From contig CALLRW010000039.1 in NCBI GenBank assembly GCA_938014215.1, positions 1-64,000 of the forward strand: a DNA stretch of 64,000 nt, written 5' to 3'. The position numbers were made by a program, and so were the translations under genes. The notes under the pieces are model-generated. The model had not been told where the DNA came from, did no database searches, and was given only the letters and a program-made list of their open reading frames with translations. The stretch is from an uncultured Alistipes sp. (GTDB lineage: Bacteria; Bacteroidota; Bacteroidia; Bacteroidales; Rikenellaceae). Numbering within the stretch: the stretch's first letter is position 1; each line of letters begins with the position of its first letter. Shown here piece after piece: positions 1 to 7,229 of the stretch.

Positions 1-1
1 C

Positions 2-721
2 CGGCAGAATATCTATTCGGCAGCCCTGGGGCTCTACAATTCGCGCATCGTGCGGCTCATCAACAAGAAGGGTCGGCTGAAATCCTCGATCATCATCGAC
101 GAACTTCCGACGATCTACTTCCGGGGGCTGGACAACCTCATCGCCACGGCCCGTTCGAACCGCGTGGCTGTCTGCCTGGGCTTTCAGGACTTCTCGCAGT
201 TGGAACGCGACTATGGCGACAAGGAGGCGAAGGTGATCTTCAACACCGTGGGCAACATCTTCTCGGGACAGGTGGTGGGCGATACGGCCCGCACGCTCTC
301 CGACCGCTTCGGCAAGATCGTCCAGTTGCGCGAGTCGCAGTCCGTCTCAAACGAGAACATCACCCATTCGACCAACACGCAACTCGACGCGCTGATTCCG
401 CCGTCGAAGATCTCGAACCTCACGCAGGGGATGTTCGTCGGTTCGGTGGCCGACAACGTGGACCAACCCCTGCCACAGAAGATTTTCCATGCCCGCATCG
501 AACTGGATAGCGCAGCAATTCAGGCCGAGGAGCGGCGCTTCGTTCCCATCCCGCAGATCTCCTCATTCCTCGACGAGGAGGGCACGGACCGCATGGAGGA
601 GATTATCCGCGAGAACTACTACAGCATCAAATCTGATGTGGAACAAATTGTAAAGACAGAAATAATGAGGATAGAGGCAGATCCGGAATTGTCAAAACTT
701 TTACCAACGAAAAAAAAGTAA
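2..721 (+). CDS. TraG/MobC-type conjugation coupling protein, C-terminal part (5' cut by window edge)
   Basis: These are the last 239 residues of a type IV coupling protein, the inner-membrane ATPase that passes relaxase-bound DNA to a conjugation channel. The frame is already open at base 2, so the membrane segments and Walker A lie left of the window. Visible are a Walker B-like strand (SSIIIDELPT), the following block with TARSNRVAVCLGFQDF, and NTVGNIFSGQV, all usual for the TraG/TraD C-terminal region. The closest type is the Bacteroides MobC/TraG form. The last 30 codons are clearly more AT-rich than the rest. The gene ends just before a terminator hairpin and points into the cargo region, so it marks this side as the transfer module of a mobile element. 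The family call is firm; the exact subfamily is not. Confidence 0.82.
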   Translation, partial: RQNIYSAALGLYNSRIVRLINKKGRLKSSIIIDELPTIYFRGLDNLIATARSNRVAVCLGFQDFSQLERDYGDKEAKVIFNTVGNIFSGQVVGDTARTLSDRFGKIVQLRESQSVSNENITHSTNTQLDALIPPSKISNLTQGMFVGSVADNVDQPLPQKIFHARIELDSAAIQAEERRFVPIPQISSFLDEEGTDRMEEIIRENYYSIKSDVEQIVKTEIMRIEADPELSKLLPTKKK

Positions 722-775
722 TATATTTGTTGTGCCTTACAGACCGAAAGGTCAACTGGGCCTACGAAAAAAGAT

Positions 776-803
776 AGTACGACAAGTTTTTTGTCGTGCT
801 TTT
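776..803 (+). terminator. Rho-independent terminator after the coupling protein gene
   Basis: A stem of about 10 pairs (left arm 776-785, right arm 791-800, loop GTTTT) includes one G-T pair and is followed by a short T run. It lies 55 bases past the stop codon and should end the transfer-gene transcript. Confidence 0.65.
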
Positions 804-822
804 AACTTTAATCCTTTAATCT

Positions 823-975
823 ATGATAAAACAATTTATCAAAAATTGAGGCTTAACAGTCGTTGAAGTTGCCATAAACATCTGCGCAAGTTTACTATTG
901 CCTTTTTGAGCAGCTCTACTTATCAGCATAGGCTGTACGCTGTTAAGCAAGTGGTTGGCCACTAAGAAATCCTAA
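823..975 (+). pseudogene. Micro-ORF for a small hydrophobic peptide with two in-frame TGA codons
   Basis: From ATG at 823 the frame runs 51 codons to TAA at 973-975, broken only by TGA at 847-849 and 907-909. Both TGA positions would suit tryptophan (TGG): they fall between Asn and Gly, and between Phe and Ala. The peptide would have a positively charged start (MIKQFIKN), a hydrophobic middle (ASLLLPF, then AALLISIGCTLL) and a charged tail (SKWLATKKS). This is the layout of a single-pass membrane micro-protein, such as some type I toxins. The unit lies between terminator hairpins at 776-803 and 985-1051, so it looks like a separate small transcript. It may be a decayed gene or chance. TGA is an ordinary stop in neighbouring genes, so recoding is unlikely. 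I do not recognise a family. Confidence 0.35.
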
Positions 976-984
976 AAAAATGGT

Positions 985-1014
985 AAGATAGCGGAGCAGT
1001 CCCTCCGCTATCTT
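985..1014 (+). terminator. Hairpin after the micro-ORF
   Basis: A perfect 11-pair stem (arms 985-995 and 1004-1014), which an outer-loop G-C pair extends to 12, starts ten bases after the micro-ORF stop. The T run after it is weak, so it may work together with the next hairpin at 1020-1051. Confidence 0.5.
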
Positions 1015-1019
1015 TATGT

Positions 1020-1051
1020 AAGTCCGATCATGAAGATTGGACTTATTTTTT
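1020..1051 (+). terminator. Rho-independent terminator
   Basis: A ten-pair stem with one G-T pair (arms 1020-1029 and 1035-1044) is followed by a run of six T. It is the third hairpin in the 448-base gap 722-1169. Apart from these hairpins and the micro-ORF, the gap holds a weak promoter-like TATATTCG at 1124-1131 ahead of the DUF3945 gene. Confidence 0.65.
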
Positions 1052-1169
1052 GCTCCTTCTTCTCTTTTGACGGTCATGTACGGCCTGCGCAGGACGATTG
1101 AAAGCGACGGACATTCAGTTCTTTATATTCGCGGCATCAACCTTTTGTTTCACTTAAAACAGTTGCATT

Positions 1170-2456
1170 ATGCCCGAAGAAAATCTGAATCAACCGATCA
1201 ACCAGGCCCCGGAGCAGGCCGATCCCTCCTACAAGGAGACGCTGCTGCTCTACAACGAACAGAACGGCGCCGTAGAGGCCGTCTCGGAACTCAAGCAGGA
1301 GGGCCGACAGTACAAGGCCATCACCACCTCACCGCTCACTGCCAACAAGCCGGCCTTCTTCGACCTGCGGAACAGTTCGGCCGTGGGCGCCTTCATCAAG
1401 GGTTTCCTCTCACAGGAGAATGCCCGGCCGTTCCATTTCCTGAAGGTCGCGGCGGACAAGGCCAGCGAGGTGGCGCAGTCGCTGCTACGGCTGGCCGACA
1501 ACCCGAAGGACCCGGAGGGATTGAAGGCGTTGAACGACCTCCGAGTCACCTCGTACCAGCTCGAACGGGTCAAGTTCGACACGCAGGACCTGCACCTGCA
1601 GGAGCTGAAGGAGATGGGCGTTGTCGTTACGCCGAAGGAGCTGGAGGCGATGAAGCTGGGACTTCCGACGACGGAGCTCCACAACATCAGTCTGAAGGTC
1701 GGCGACCTGTCCGTAGCCGGAGAGTTTGCCCTGCGCCCCTTCCGCGACCAGAACGGCGACGTGCAGGTCGGGCTCGAAAGTGCCCTGGCCCGTCCGGAGT
1801 TCGAACGCGAGGAGTTCCGGATGATGTTTACGGCCAGCGACAAGGAGCAGATGCTGTCGGGGAAGACCCCGGACCGACTCTACGAGATGCCTAACCCGCA
1901 TACGGGCGAAAAGGAGTGGTGCTATGTAACACTGAACCCGGCGACCAACCGCTTCGTGACGGTCCCCCGGCGCGAAGTCCCTGAGCTGCGCTTCTTCAAC
2001 GGCGTACGGCTAACCGAGGCCCAGCAGGAGAACCTCGCCTCGGGAAGCCGTGTGCAGGTCGAGGGGTGCACGATGCGCAACGGCGACATCACCTATTCGG
2101 GGAAGGTTGGCTTCGATGCCCTGACGCGCGAATACCGGATGACGGACTACCGTTACAGCAAGCCCTACATTCCCGAGTCGCTTTCAAAGCAGCTGGACGA
2201 ACGGCAGCTTGCCGCCGTGAAGAGCCCCGAAGGGCTCGACTGCTCGAAGGAGAAGGCCCGCCCGATTCTCGGACGCAACGGCAAGCCGCTCTCGTGCATC
2301 ATCCGGCTCAACCCCCGGACCAACGGTGTGGACTACGACTTCACGAACCTGCGCCGCCAGGAGCAGCAGGCCTCCCAGTCGAAACAACAGGAGCAGAAGC
2401 AGCCCCAGAAGCAGGAACCGGCGCCCGAGACGCCGAGCCGGGGTCGGAAACGCTAA
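1170..2456 (+). CDS. DUF3945/DUF4099-type mobile-element protein
   Basis: A 428-residue protein of the DUF3945 type, which is common on Bacteroidetes conjugative elements and plasmids; its biochemical role is not known. The N-terminal third (LLLYNEQNGAVEAVSELKQ, then ASEVAQSLLRLADNP) matches the arrangement I know from this family. Residues 180 to 375 contain the DUF3945-like units: LYEMPNPHTGEKEWCYVTLN, a second NGVRLTEAQQENLASG, and IPESLSKQLDERQLAAVKSP. The last 40 residues are a Gln/Lys-rich, probably disordered tail ending GRKR. There is no signal peptide, so it is cytoplasmic. The DUF1896 gene follows after 12 bases and is probably co-transcribed. Start chosen at the ATG giving MPEENLN, since upstream codons in other frames do not read as protein. 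Confidence 0.8.
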   Translation: MPEENLNQPINQAPEQADPSYKETLLLYNEQNGAVEAVSELKQEGRQYKAITTSPLTANKPAFFDLRNSSAVGAFIKGFLSQENARPFHFLKVAADKASEVAQSLLRLADNPKDPEGLKALNDLRVTSYQLERVKFDTQDLHLQELKEMGVVVTPKELEAMKLGLPTTELHNISLKVGDLSVAGEFALRPFRDQNGDVQVGLESALARPEFEREEFRMMFTASDKEQMLSGKTPDRLYEMPNPHTGEKEWCYVTLNPATNRFVTVPRREVPELRFFNGVRLTEAQQENLASGSRVQVEGCTMRNGDITYSGKVGFDALTREYRMTDYRYSKPYIPESLSKQLDERQLAAVKSPEGLDCSKEKARPILGRNGKPLSCIIRLNPRTNGVDYDFTNLRRQEQQASQSKQQEQKQPQKQEPAPETPSRGRKR

Positions 2457-2468
2457 TGCCGCACGACA

Positions 2469-2945
2469 ATGGAACAACCCGATCAAACGTGGTTCAGCGA
2501 GCGCCTCCGGCAGTTTCTCGAGGAGCGGCACCCTTCGCAGCCCCGTTACCGACGGATGATCGAGCGGCGCAGCCGGTTGGCATTCGAGGGTTACAGCCAA
2601 AGCCTTGAAGCCGGTGTCCCGGTCGACCAGGCGATCCGTGTTGCCGACCGGATCCTGTTCCGCGGGCTGCTCTTCTCGCCCTACGATACGGTCCATCTGA
2701 TCCTCGAGACCGACTACCCGGCCATTCCCCAAAGCCAGCGTCAGACGGTGGCGCTGAAGTTGACCCGGATCTGTTCGCCGATCTTCGAGCGTACCCCATT
2801 GGGCGACGACTTTGCCCAGCGTCCCGAGTTCCGGCTGCTCAAAGAGCGTCTCCGACGGGCCATCCGCCGGTGGATCGACGAAAACGGTGTGCCGGGCTAC
2901 CAGAGTCCCGAACGCCCGTCACCTCTCGCGAAACGCTTCAAATAA
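2469..2945 (+). CDS. DUF1896 family protein
   Basis: A 158-residue cytoplasmic protein that I assign to DUF1896, a small family found beside DUF3945 genes on Bacteroides mobile elements. It is mostly helical and rich in Arg. It contains FLEERHPSQPRYRRMIERRS near the start, then SYSQSLEAG-like helices and the segment LFSPYDTVHLILETDYPAIP. No catalytic motif is visible and its function is unknown. Its stop is only 33 bases before the first fimbrial gene and there is no terminator between them, so readthrough into the fimbrial cluster is possible. Confidence 0.7.
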   Translation: MEQPDQTWFSERLRQFLEERHPSQPRYRRMIERRSRLAFEGYSQSLEAGVPVDQAIRVADRILFRGLLFSPYDTVHLILETDYPAIPQSQRQTVALKLTRICSPIFERTPLGDDFAQRPEFRLLKERLRRAIRRWIDENGVPGYQSPERPSPLAKRFK

Positions 2946-2978
2946 CCATCTTTCAATCACCTTTCAAATCTGACAACC

Positions 2979-4010
2979 ATGAAAAACCGAATTTTTGCGA
3001 TGGCGGCTCTCGCCGCTGCGCTGTTTGCCTCGTGCAACAAGGAAACCGAAATGATGAACCCCGCTCCGGAGGCACGCCCCGATGGTGCCTCGGTAACGAT
3101 CACCCTCTCTTCGGGGGATGATACGCAGACCCGTGCCTTCTTCGATGCCACGGCCACAGCCGAGGCGTGGGAGAAGACCCTCTCGTCGCTCTCGGTCTTC
3201 ACGTTCAACACCTCGGGCGATCTGATCCTGCGCCGCGATTTTACGGTCTCGGAACTCGCCTCGAAATCGGCGACCTTCTCGCTTCCGAAGTCTGCGGCGG
3301 GAACCGAATGCTCGTTCTATGCCGTTGCGAACTACGACGCCTCGTCGGCCAAGACCCAGTCGGCACTCACGGCTCTTGTGGAGCAGTCGGCCGGAGACTA
3401 TAACGGTGCCTTCGCGGATGTCTCGACCAAGGCGCTGCGCTCGGGCGGCTTCGTGATGTCGGGCTCGACGACCAAGACCGTCGGTGCGGTGAACACCTCG
3501 ACGCAGGTGGGCATCTCGCTGAAACGCACGGTGGCGAAGGTTGCCCTGCAGACCTCGATTGCCCCGGAGTTCTCGGAGAAGTATCCCGGTTCGATCACGA
3601 TCAACTCGGTGAAGCTCTCACGCGCCGCGTCGCAGTCGCTCGTCGTAGCCGGCGAGCCCTCGACGGGAGCCATGACCTACACGCATACCCAGACCCCGGG
3701 GACGGCCTCGTCGAAGTACAACAACCTCTTCTACCTCTATGAAACGGGGACGCTCGATGCCGGAAGCCGCGTGCTGCTGGAGATCAACGCAACCTACGAT
3801 GGCGACGGCAGCAGCTCGACGAGCGATGACCGTTCGGAGGTGACCTATTCGGTCGAACTGATGGGCAAGGCCGCGGGTCAGATCCTCCGCAACGGCTACT
3901 ACCGGGTCGCCGCCAATATTACGGGCCTTGTGGGGCAGGATTGCCAGGTGTCGGTAACGGTTGCCGACTGGGAGACTCCCGTCACGCAGTCGGTTGACCT
4001 GGGCGCCTAA
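2979..4010 (+). CDS. Fimbrillin-type major subunit lipoprotein (FimA/Mfa1-like)
   Basis: A 343-residue exported lipoprotein and probable shaft subunit of a type V fimbria. The signal peptide ends in the lipobox LFASC (Cys19). Gly/Ser/Thr-rich beta strands follow, including SLSVFTFNTSGDLILRRDF, which matches the N-terminal domain of Mfa1/FimA proteins, and a C-terminal strand ending YYRVAANITGLVG and VSVTVADWE. In known fimbrillins a protease cuts after Arg in a loop near the N-terminus to free the donor strand; TQTR followed by AFF around residues 49-55 is a plausible site here (inference). A terminator directly follows the gene, then the larger accessory subunit. The repetitive TCG codons agree with the other genes of the cluster. 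Confidence 0.82.
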   Translation: MKNRIFAMAALAAALFASCNKETEMMNPAPEARPDGASVTITLSSGDDTQTRAFFDATATAEAWEKTLSSLSVFTFNTSGDLILRRDFTVSELASKSATFSLPKSAAGTECSFYAVANYDASSAKTQSALTALVEQSAGDYNGAFADVSTKALRSGGFVMSGSTTKTVGAVNTSTQVGISLKRTVAKVALQTSIAPEFSEKYPGSITINSVKLSRAASQSLVVAGEPSTGAMTYTHTQTPGTASSKYNNLFYLYETGTLDAGSRVLLEINATYDGDGSSSTSDDRSEVTYSVELMGKAAGQILRNGYYRVAANITGLVGQDCQVSVTVADWETPVTQSVDLGA

Positions 4011-4022
4011 TCCTTGTATCGC

Positions 4023-4063
4023 GGGTCCCGCCTTGCCCCGAGGGGTCGGACGGGACCCTTTTT
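4023..4063 (+). terminator. Terminator inside the fimbrial cluster
   Basis: The arms GGGTCCCG (4023-4030) and CGGGACCC (4051-4058) enclose a second, weaker stem and are followed by five T. It stands between the major-subunit gene and the next gene. It probably makes the shaft subunit mRNA more abundant than the downstream genes, which would be read by partial readthrough. Confidence 0.65.
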
Positions 4064-4087
4064 CTCACCTTTCAAACACGAACTGTT

Positions 4088-6655
4088 ATGAAACGAATCC
4101 AGCAACTGGTGCTCCTGCTGTCGGTCCTCCTTGTGACGTTGACCGGATGTCGGGAGAGCCTGACCGAGGAGGCCGTGGCGCCTCGCGGTGTGGCGGTCGA
4201 GATCGCCGTCCGTCCCGACGGGATGCAGGAGCAGACCCGCTCGACGGACGAGGATGCGATCGCCGATCTGAACTTCTACCTTTATGACGACCAAGGCAGT
4301 CTGCTCCTGCATCGCTACCAGCAGGCGACGACCCTTCGCTTCGAGATCGTGCCCGGACATTATCGGATGCGGATCGCTGCCAACCTCGGCCGCGACCTCG
4401 GGGGGAACCCCTCGGAGGAGGAGCTGAGAATCTCAAACGCCGAAACTTACGAACGTCTTCCGATGGCCGCCGAGGAGGAGTTTGACGTTACAGCCGCCGG
4501 AGCAAGCTGCTCGACCATCGAGGTTCGGCGGAGCGTGGCCAAGGTCTCCTACGAGATCGACGTCAAGGATCCCAATATCGAGCTTCGCTCGGTGCAGCTG
4601 ATCTCACTTCCGCGCACGGCGGCGCTCTTTGATCCGGAGGCAGCCCCGTCGTCCGATCCGGCCGACTATACGGACAGCTCCGAGACAACGCTCTCGGGAA
4701 CGACGGTCTCGGGAGCCTGCTATCTGCTTCCGAATCTGCAGGGCACCGTTCCGTCGATCACGGACCAGCGGCAGAAGAGCCCCGAGCATGCTCCGGAGCA
4801 CGCTTCGTACCTGCTGATCCGCGCCGTGAACGGCAGCCGGAATCTCCTCTATACGGTCTACCTGGGCGGCAACAACACCTCGGACTTCAACGTGCGGGCC
4901 AATGTCCACTATACCTTCCGCATCGCGATTCTGGGCGACAATGAGATCGACACGCGCGTCTACTCCTACTCGATTCAGGTGTGGGACAACTTCGATGACT
5001 ACCGCTTTGGCGACTACTGCATCTACGAGGGGACGACGCTGCTGCATATCGACGTGGAGAACAACGATGAGGAGCTGCCGCTGACCGGGAAGATCTCGGT
5101 CACGGCGGGTGACAGCTCGAAGGTCCTTTTCGATGACTTCCACGGCGAGTCGGGCTCCGAGTTCCGGGTCTATTCGCCCAACGGCGACAATCTTTTCGGC
5201 GTGCAGTACAACCCGACGGTTTACACCTCGTCGAACTCCCGCTTTGCCTACCGCATTACGCTGCGAGATCCCTACGGGGTCTGCGGGACCTACGACTTCG
5301 AGCATCGGATGGCCAATGTTGTCTACGTCAAACCTTCGGCCGGCGGTACGATCTCGGCCTCGGGCGCCTTGTGGAGTGGCGAGACCGGCTCGGGCAGTAG
5401 TCTTCGGAGCGTGGCGCTGTGCTACGAGCAGGGCTGCAGCCTGACGGCACGTGCCGGTGCGGGGTATGTGTTCGAGGGGTGGTACTCGGACAGCGGTTAT
5501 ACGCAACGCCTCTCCACCTCGGCGACCTATGCGTTCCGTCCGCAGCAGACCCGCACGGAACTCTACGCGCGGTTCAAATCGACGGCTACGCCGCTGGACG
5601 GCAACGGCACGGCCAACTGCTATATCGCCCCGAAGCTGCGCACGTTCTATTCGTTCGATGCGACGGTGCAGGGCAACGGGAAAACGACGACGAACATCCG
5701 TCCGCAGCGCCTGAACGGGACCTCCGCCATTCTGATCTGGGAAACCGGAATCGAACGCAATGCAATCATCTCGGATGTCTCTTTTGCCGACGGACGAATC
5801 ACCTTTACCACGGGATCCAAGCGCGGAAATGCTGTCATTGGACTGCTTGACAGCCGTGGCGATTGTATCTGGTCGTGGCATATCTGGTCCGTAGATTATG
5901 ATATTGAGAGCTCGGGTCAGACTTATTTCTCGGGGAAAACTTTCATGGACCGGAATCTCGGAGCGTTGACCGCGGATTGTACACAGCCCTCATCGCGTGG
6001 TATGTATTATCAATGGGGGCGCAAAGACCCGTTTATCTACCCGGCCAATAATCAAGATACCCGCAAGTTTGCCGATGCGGTTTATGCATCGGGATATGAG
6101 TATGGAGAAAGCTATCCCGATACAAGTTCGGATCCCGAATCCATGATGAGCATATCATGGGCTACAGCCCATCCGACCACCTATATGAATGGGGCATTCT
6201 ATTCTGACTGGGACGATCGCACAACGATCTCGGACTGGTTGTATGATCCGAGGCCAAACCTGTGGGGGAATCCGACGACAAGCAGTAATACGGTCACAGC
6301 AACAAGTACCAAGTCGATCTATGATCCCTGTCCGCCTGGATGGAAAACACCCAGTCCCCAGGATCTCAAGGGAATTCAATATGTAGGTCGATTCCAGCCT
6401 AATTACGTGACGATTCAATACAACTCCGGCCGCACGACGCAGATCCCGATGGGTGGTACTCTTTCCGAAGGATACTTTATGAGTAATGGACAGATCGGTC
6501 GGTTGTATACCAATGTTCCATATTACTATCGCTGGGAAAGTGGTACATCCGTATATAGCGAACGGGCCTGCACGTCGCTCTTCTTTTCATCGAGTATGGG
6601 CACGACGGACTATTACCGCTATGCAGCCAATCCGGTGCGTTGTGTCCGCGAATAA
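4088..6655 (+). CDS. Large fimbrial accessory/tip lipoprotein (DUF4906-like, with FISUMP-like C-terminus)
   Basis: An 855-residue surface lipoprotein (lipobox LTGC, Cys21). Residues 25-320 form fimbrillin-like beta domains, including DLNFYLYDDQGSLLLH and VHYTFRIAILGDN, as in DUF4906 proteins of Bacteroides fimbrial loci. Residues 400-500 carry a bacterial repeat resembling the InlB B-repeat (GYVFEGWYSDSGYT, ELYARFK). The last 250 residues resemble the Fibrobacter-type major paralogous (FISUMP) domain: FMDRNLGAL, GMYYQWGRKDPF, IYDPCPPGWKTPSPQD, and a terminal NPVRCVRE. The DNA from about 5,750 to the end is clearly less GC-rich than the first part, so the C-terminal domain may have been exchanged. 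The probable role is the fimbrial tip or a minor subunit that contacts a ligand. Confidence 0.75.
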   Translation: MKRIQQLVLLLSVLLVTLTGCRESLTEEAVAPRGVAVEIAVRPDGMQEQTRSTDEDAIADLNFYLYDDQGSLLLHRYQQATTLRFEIVPGHYRMRIAANLGRDLGGNPSEEELRISNAETYERLPMAAEEEFDVTAAGASCSTIEVRRSVAKVSYEIDVKDPNIELRSVQLISLPRTAALFDPEAAPSSDPADYTDSSETTLSGTTVSGACYLLPNLQGTVPSITDQRQKSPEHAPEHASYLLIRAVNGSRNLLYTVYLGGNNTSDFNVRANVHYTFRIAILGDNEIDTRVYSYSIQVWDNFDDYRFGDYCIYEGTTLLHIDVENNDEELPLTGKISVTAGDSSKVLFDDFHGESGSEFRVYSPNGDNLFGVQYNPTVYTSSNSRFAYRITLRDPYGVCGTYDFEHRMANVVYVKPSAGGTISASGALWSGETGSGSSLRSVALCYEQGCSLTARAGAGYVFEGWYSDSGYTQRLSTSATYAFRPQQTRTELYARFKSTATPLDGNGTANCYIAPKLRTFYSFDATVQGNGKTTTNIRPQRLNGTSAILIWETGIERNAIISDVSFADGRITFTTGSKRGNAVIGLLDSRGDCIWSWHIWSVDYDIESSGQTYFSGKTFMDRNLGALTADCTQPSSRGMYYQWGRKDPFIYPANNQDTRKFADAVYASGYEYGESYPDTSSDPESMMSISWATAHPTTYMNGAFYSDWDDRTTISDWLYDPRPNLWGNPTTSSNTVTATSTKSIYDPCPPGWKTPSPQDLKGIQYVGRFQPNYVTIQYNSGRTTQIPMGGTLSEGYFMSNGQIGRLYTNVPYYYRWESGTSVYSERACTSLFFSSSMGTTDYYRYAANPVRCVRE

Positions 6656-6669
6656 AAAAGATCGAGACG

Positions 6670-7227
6670 ATGAAACGACGACAAATCATACCGCTTCTGA
6701 CGGTGCTGCTTATGGCCTTGTGGGGTTCGCCCCACAAGGCTGCGGCACAGATTTTCGCCGTGCGGGCCAATGCCTTGGCGGCCTGTTCGGCGACGCTGAG
6801 CCTTGGCGCAGAGGTGGCCCTGACGGACCGCTGGTCGCTGGAGGGAGCGCTGTTCTGGAACCCCCTGCGCACGGAGGATCTTGCCACCTCGTTTCGTGCG
6901 GCGCAGCTCGGCGCCCGCTACTGGTTCTACGAAACACAGGTCGGCCCCTTTGTGGGTGCACAGCTCTTGCATGTCAACTACCTCGTCGGCCGCCGCACGC
7001 GCCGCTACGACGGCCGGGCGTGGGGCGTGGGTTTCTCCTGCGGCTATTCGTGGATGCTCTCCAAACGGTGGAGCGTGGCCGTAGAGGGAGGCCTTGGGCT
7101 CTTCCATACGAAGGACACGAGGCGTGACCCTACGGTCTCGGACTGGGACGACGAATATATCTATCACTCGCGACGCTGGACCTTGGCCCCTTCCCGCCTG
7201 GAGCTATCGTTCGCCTATCTGTTTTAG
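6670..7227 (+). CDS. DUF3575 outer-membrane barrel protein of the fimbrial cluster
   Basis: A 185-residue exported protein with a cleavable signal (MALWGSPHKAAAQ) and alternating beta strands typical of a small outer-membrane barrel: LSLGAEVALTDRWSLEGALF, GPFVGAQLLHVNYL, WGVGFSCGYSWML, and a last strand ending SFAYLF with terminal Phe. The arrangement matches DUF3575, which accompanies type V fimbrial clusters in Bacteroidales. The GTG 30 bases upstream overlaps the previous gene and does not improve the signal, so I chose the ATG at 6670. It is followed after two bases by the DUF3868-like gene, so the two are translated from one message. Confidence 0.75.
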   Translation: MKRRQIIPLLTVLLMALWGSPHKAAAQIFAVRANALAACSATLSLGAEVALTDRWSLEGALFWNPLRTEDLATSFRAAQLGARYWFYETQVGPFVGAQLLHVNYLVGRRTRRYDGRAWGVGFSCGYSWMLSKRWSVAVEGGLGLFHTKDTRRDPTVSDWDDEYIYHSRRWTLAPSRLELSFAYLF

Positions 7228-7229
7228 CC

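Noticed and set aside
823..975. Alternative genetic code (TGA as Trp) in the element
   Set aside because: Neighbouring genes in the element end in TGA, for example the first HTH gene, so only this tiny frame would need recoding.
4604..5881. Long open frame on the minus strand opposite the fimbrial tip gene, and many similar ones (for example 22,000-23,670, 32,904-36,686, 43,229-47,419, 49,054-52,209)
   Set aside because: These are mirror frames of GC-rich genes. They are Arg/Ala/His/Val-rich, lack motifs and lie wholly opposite convincingly identified proteins.
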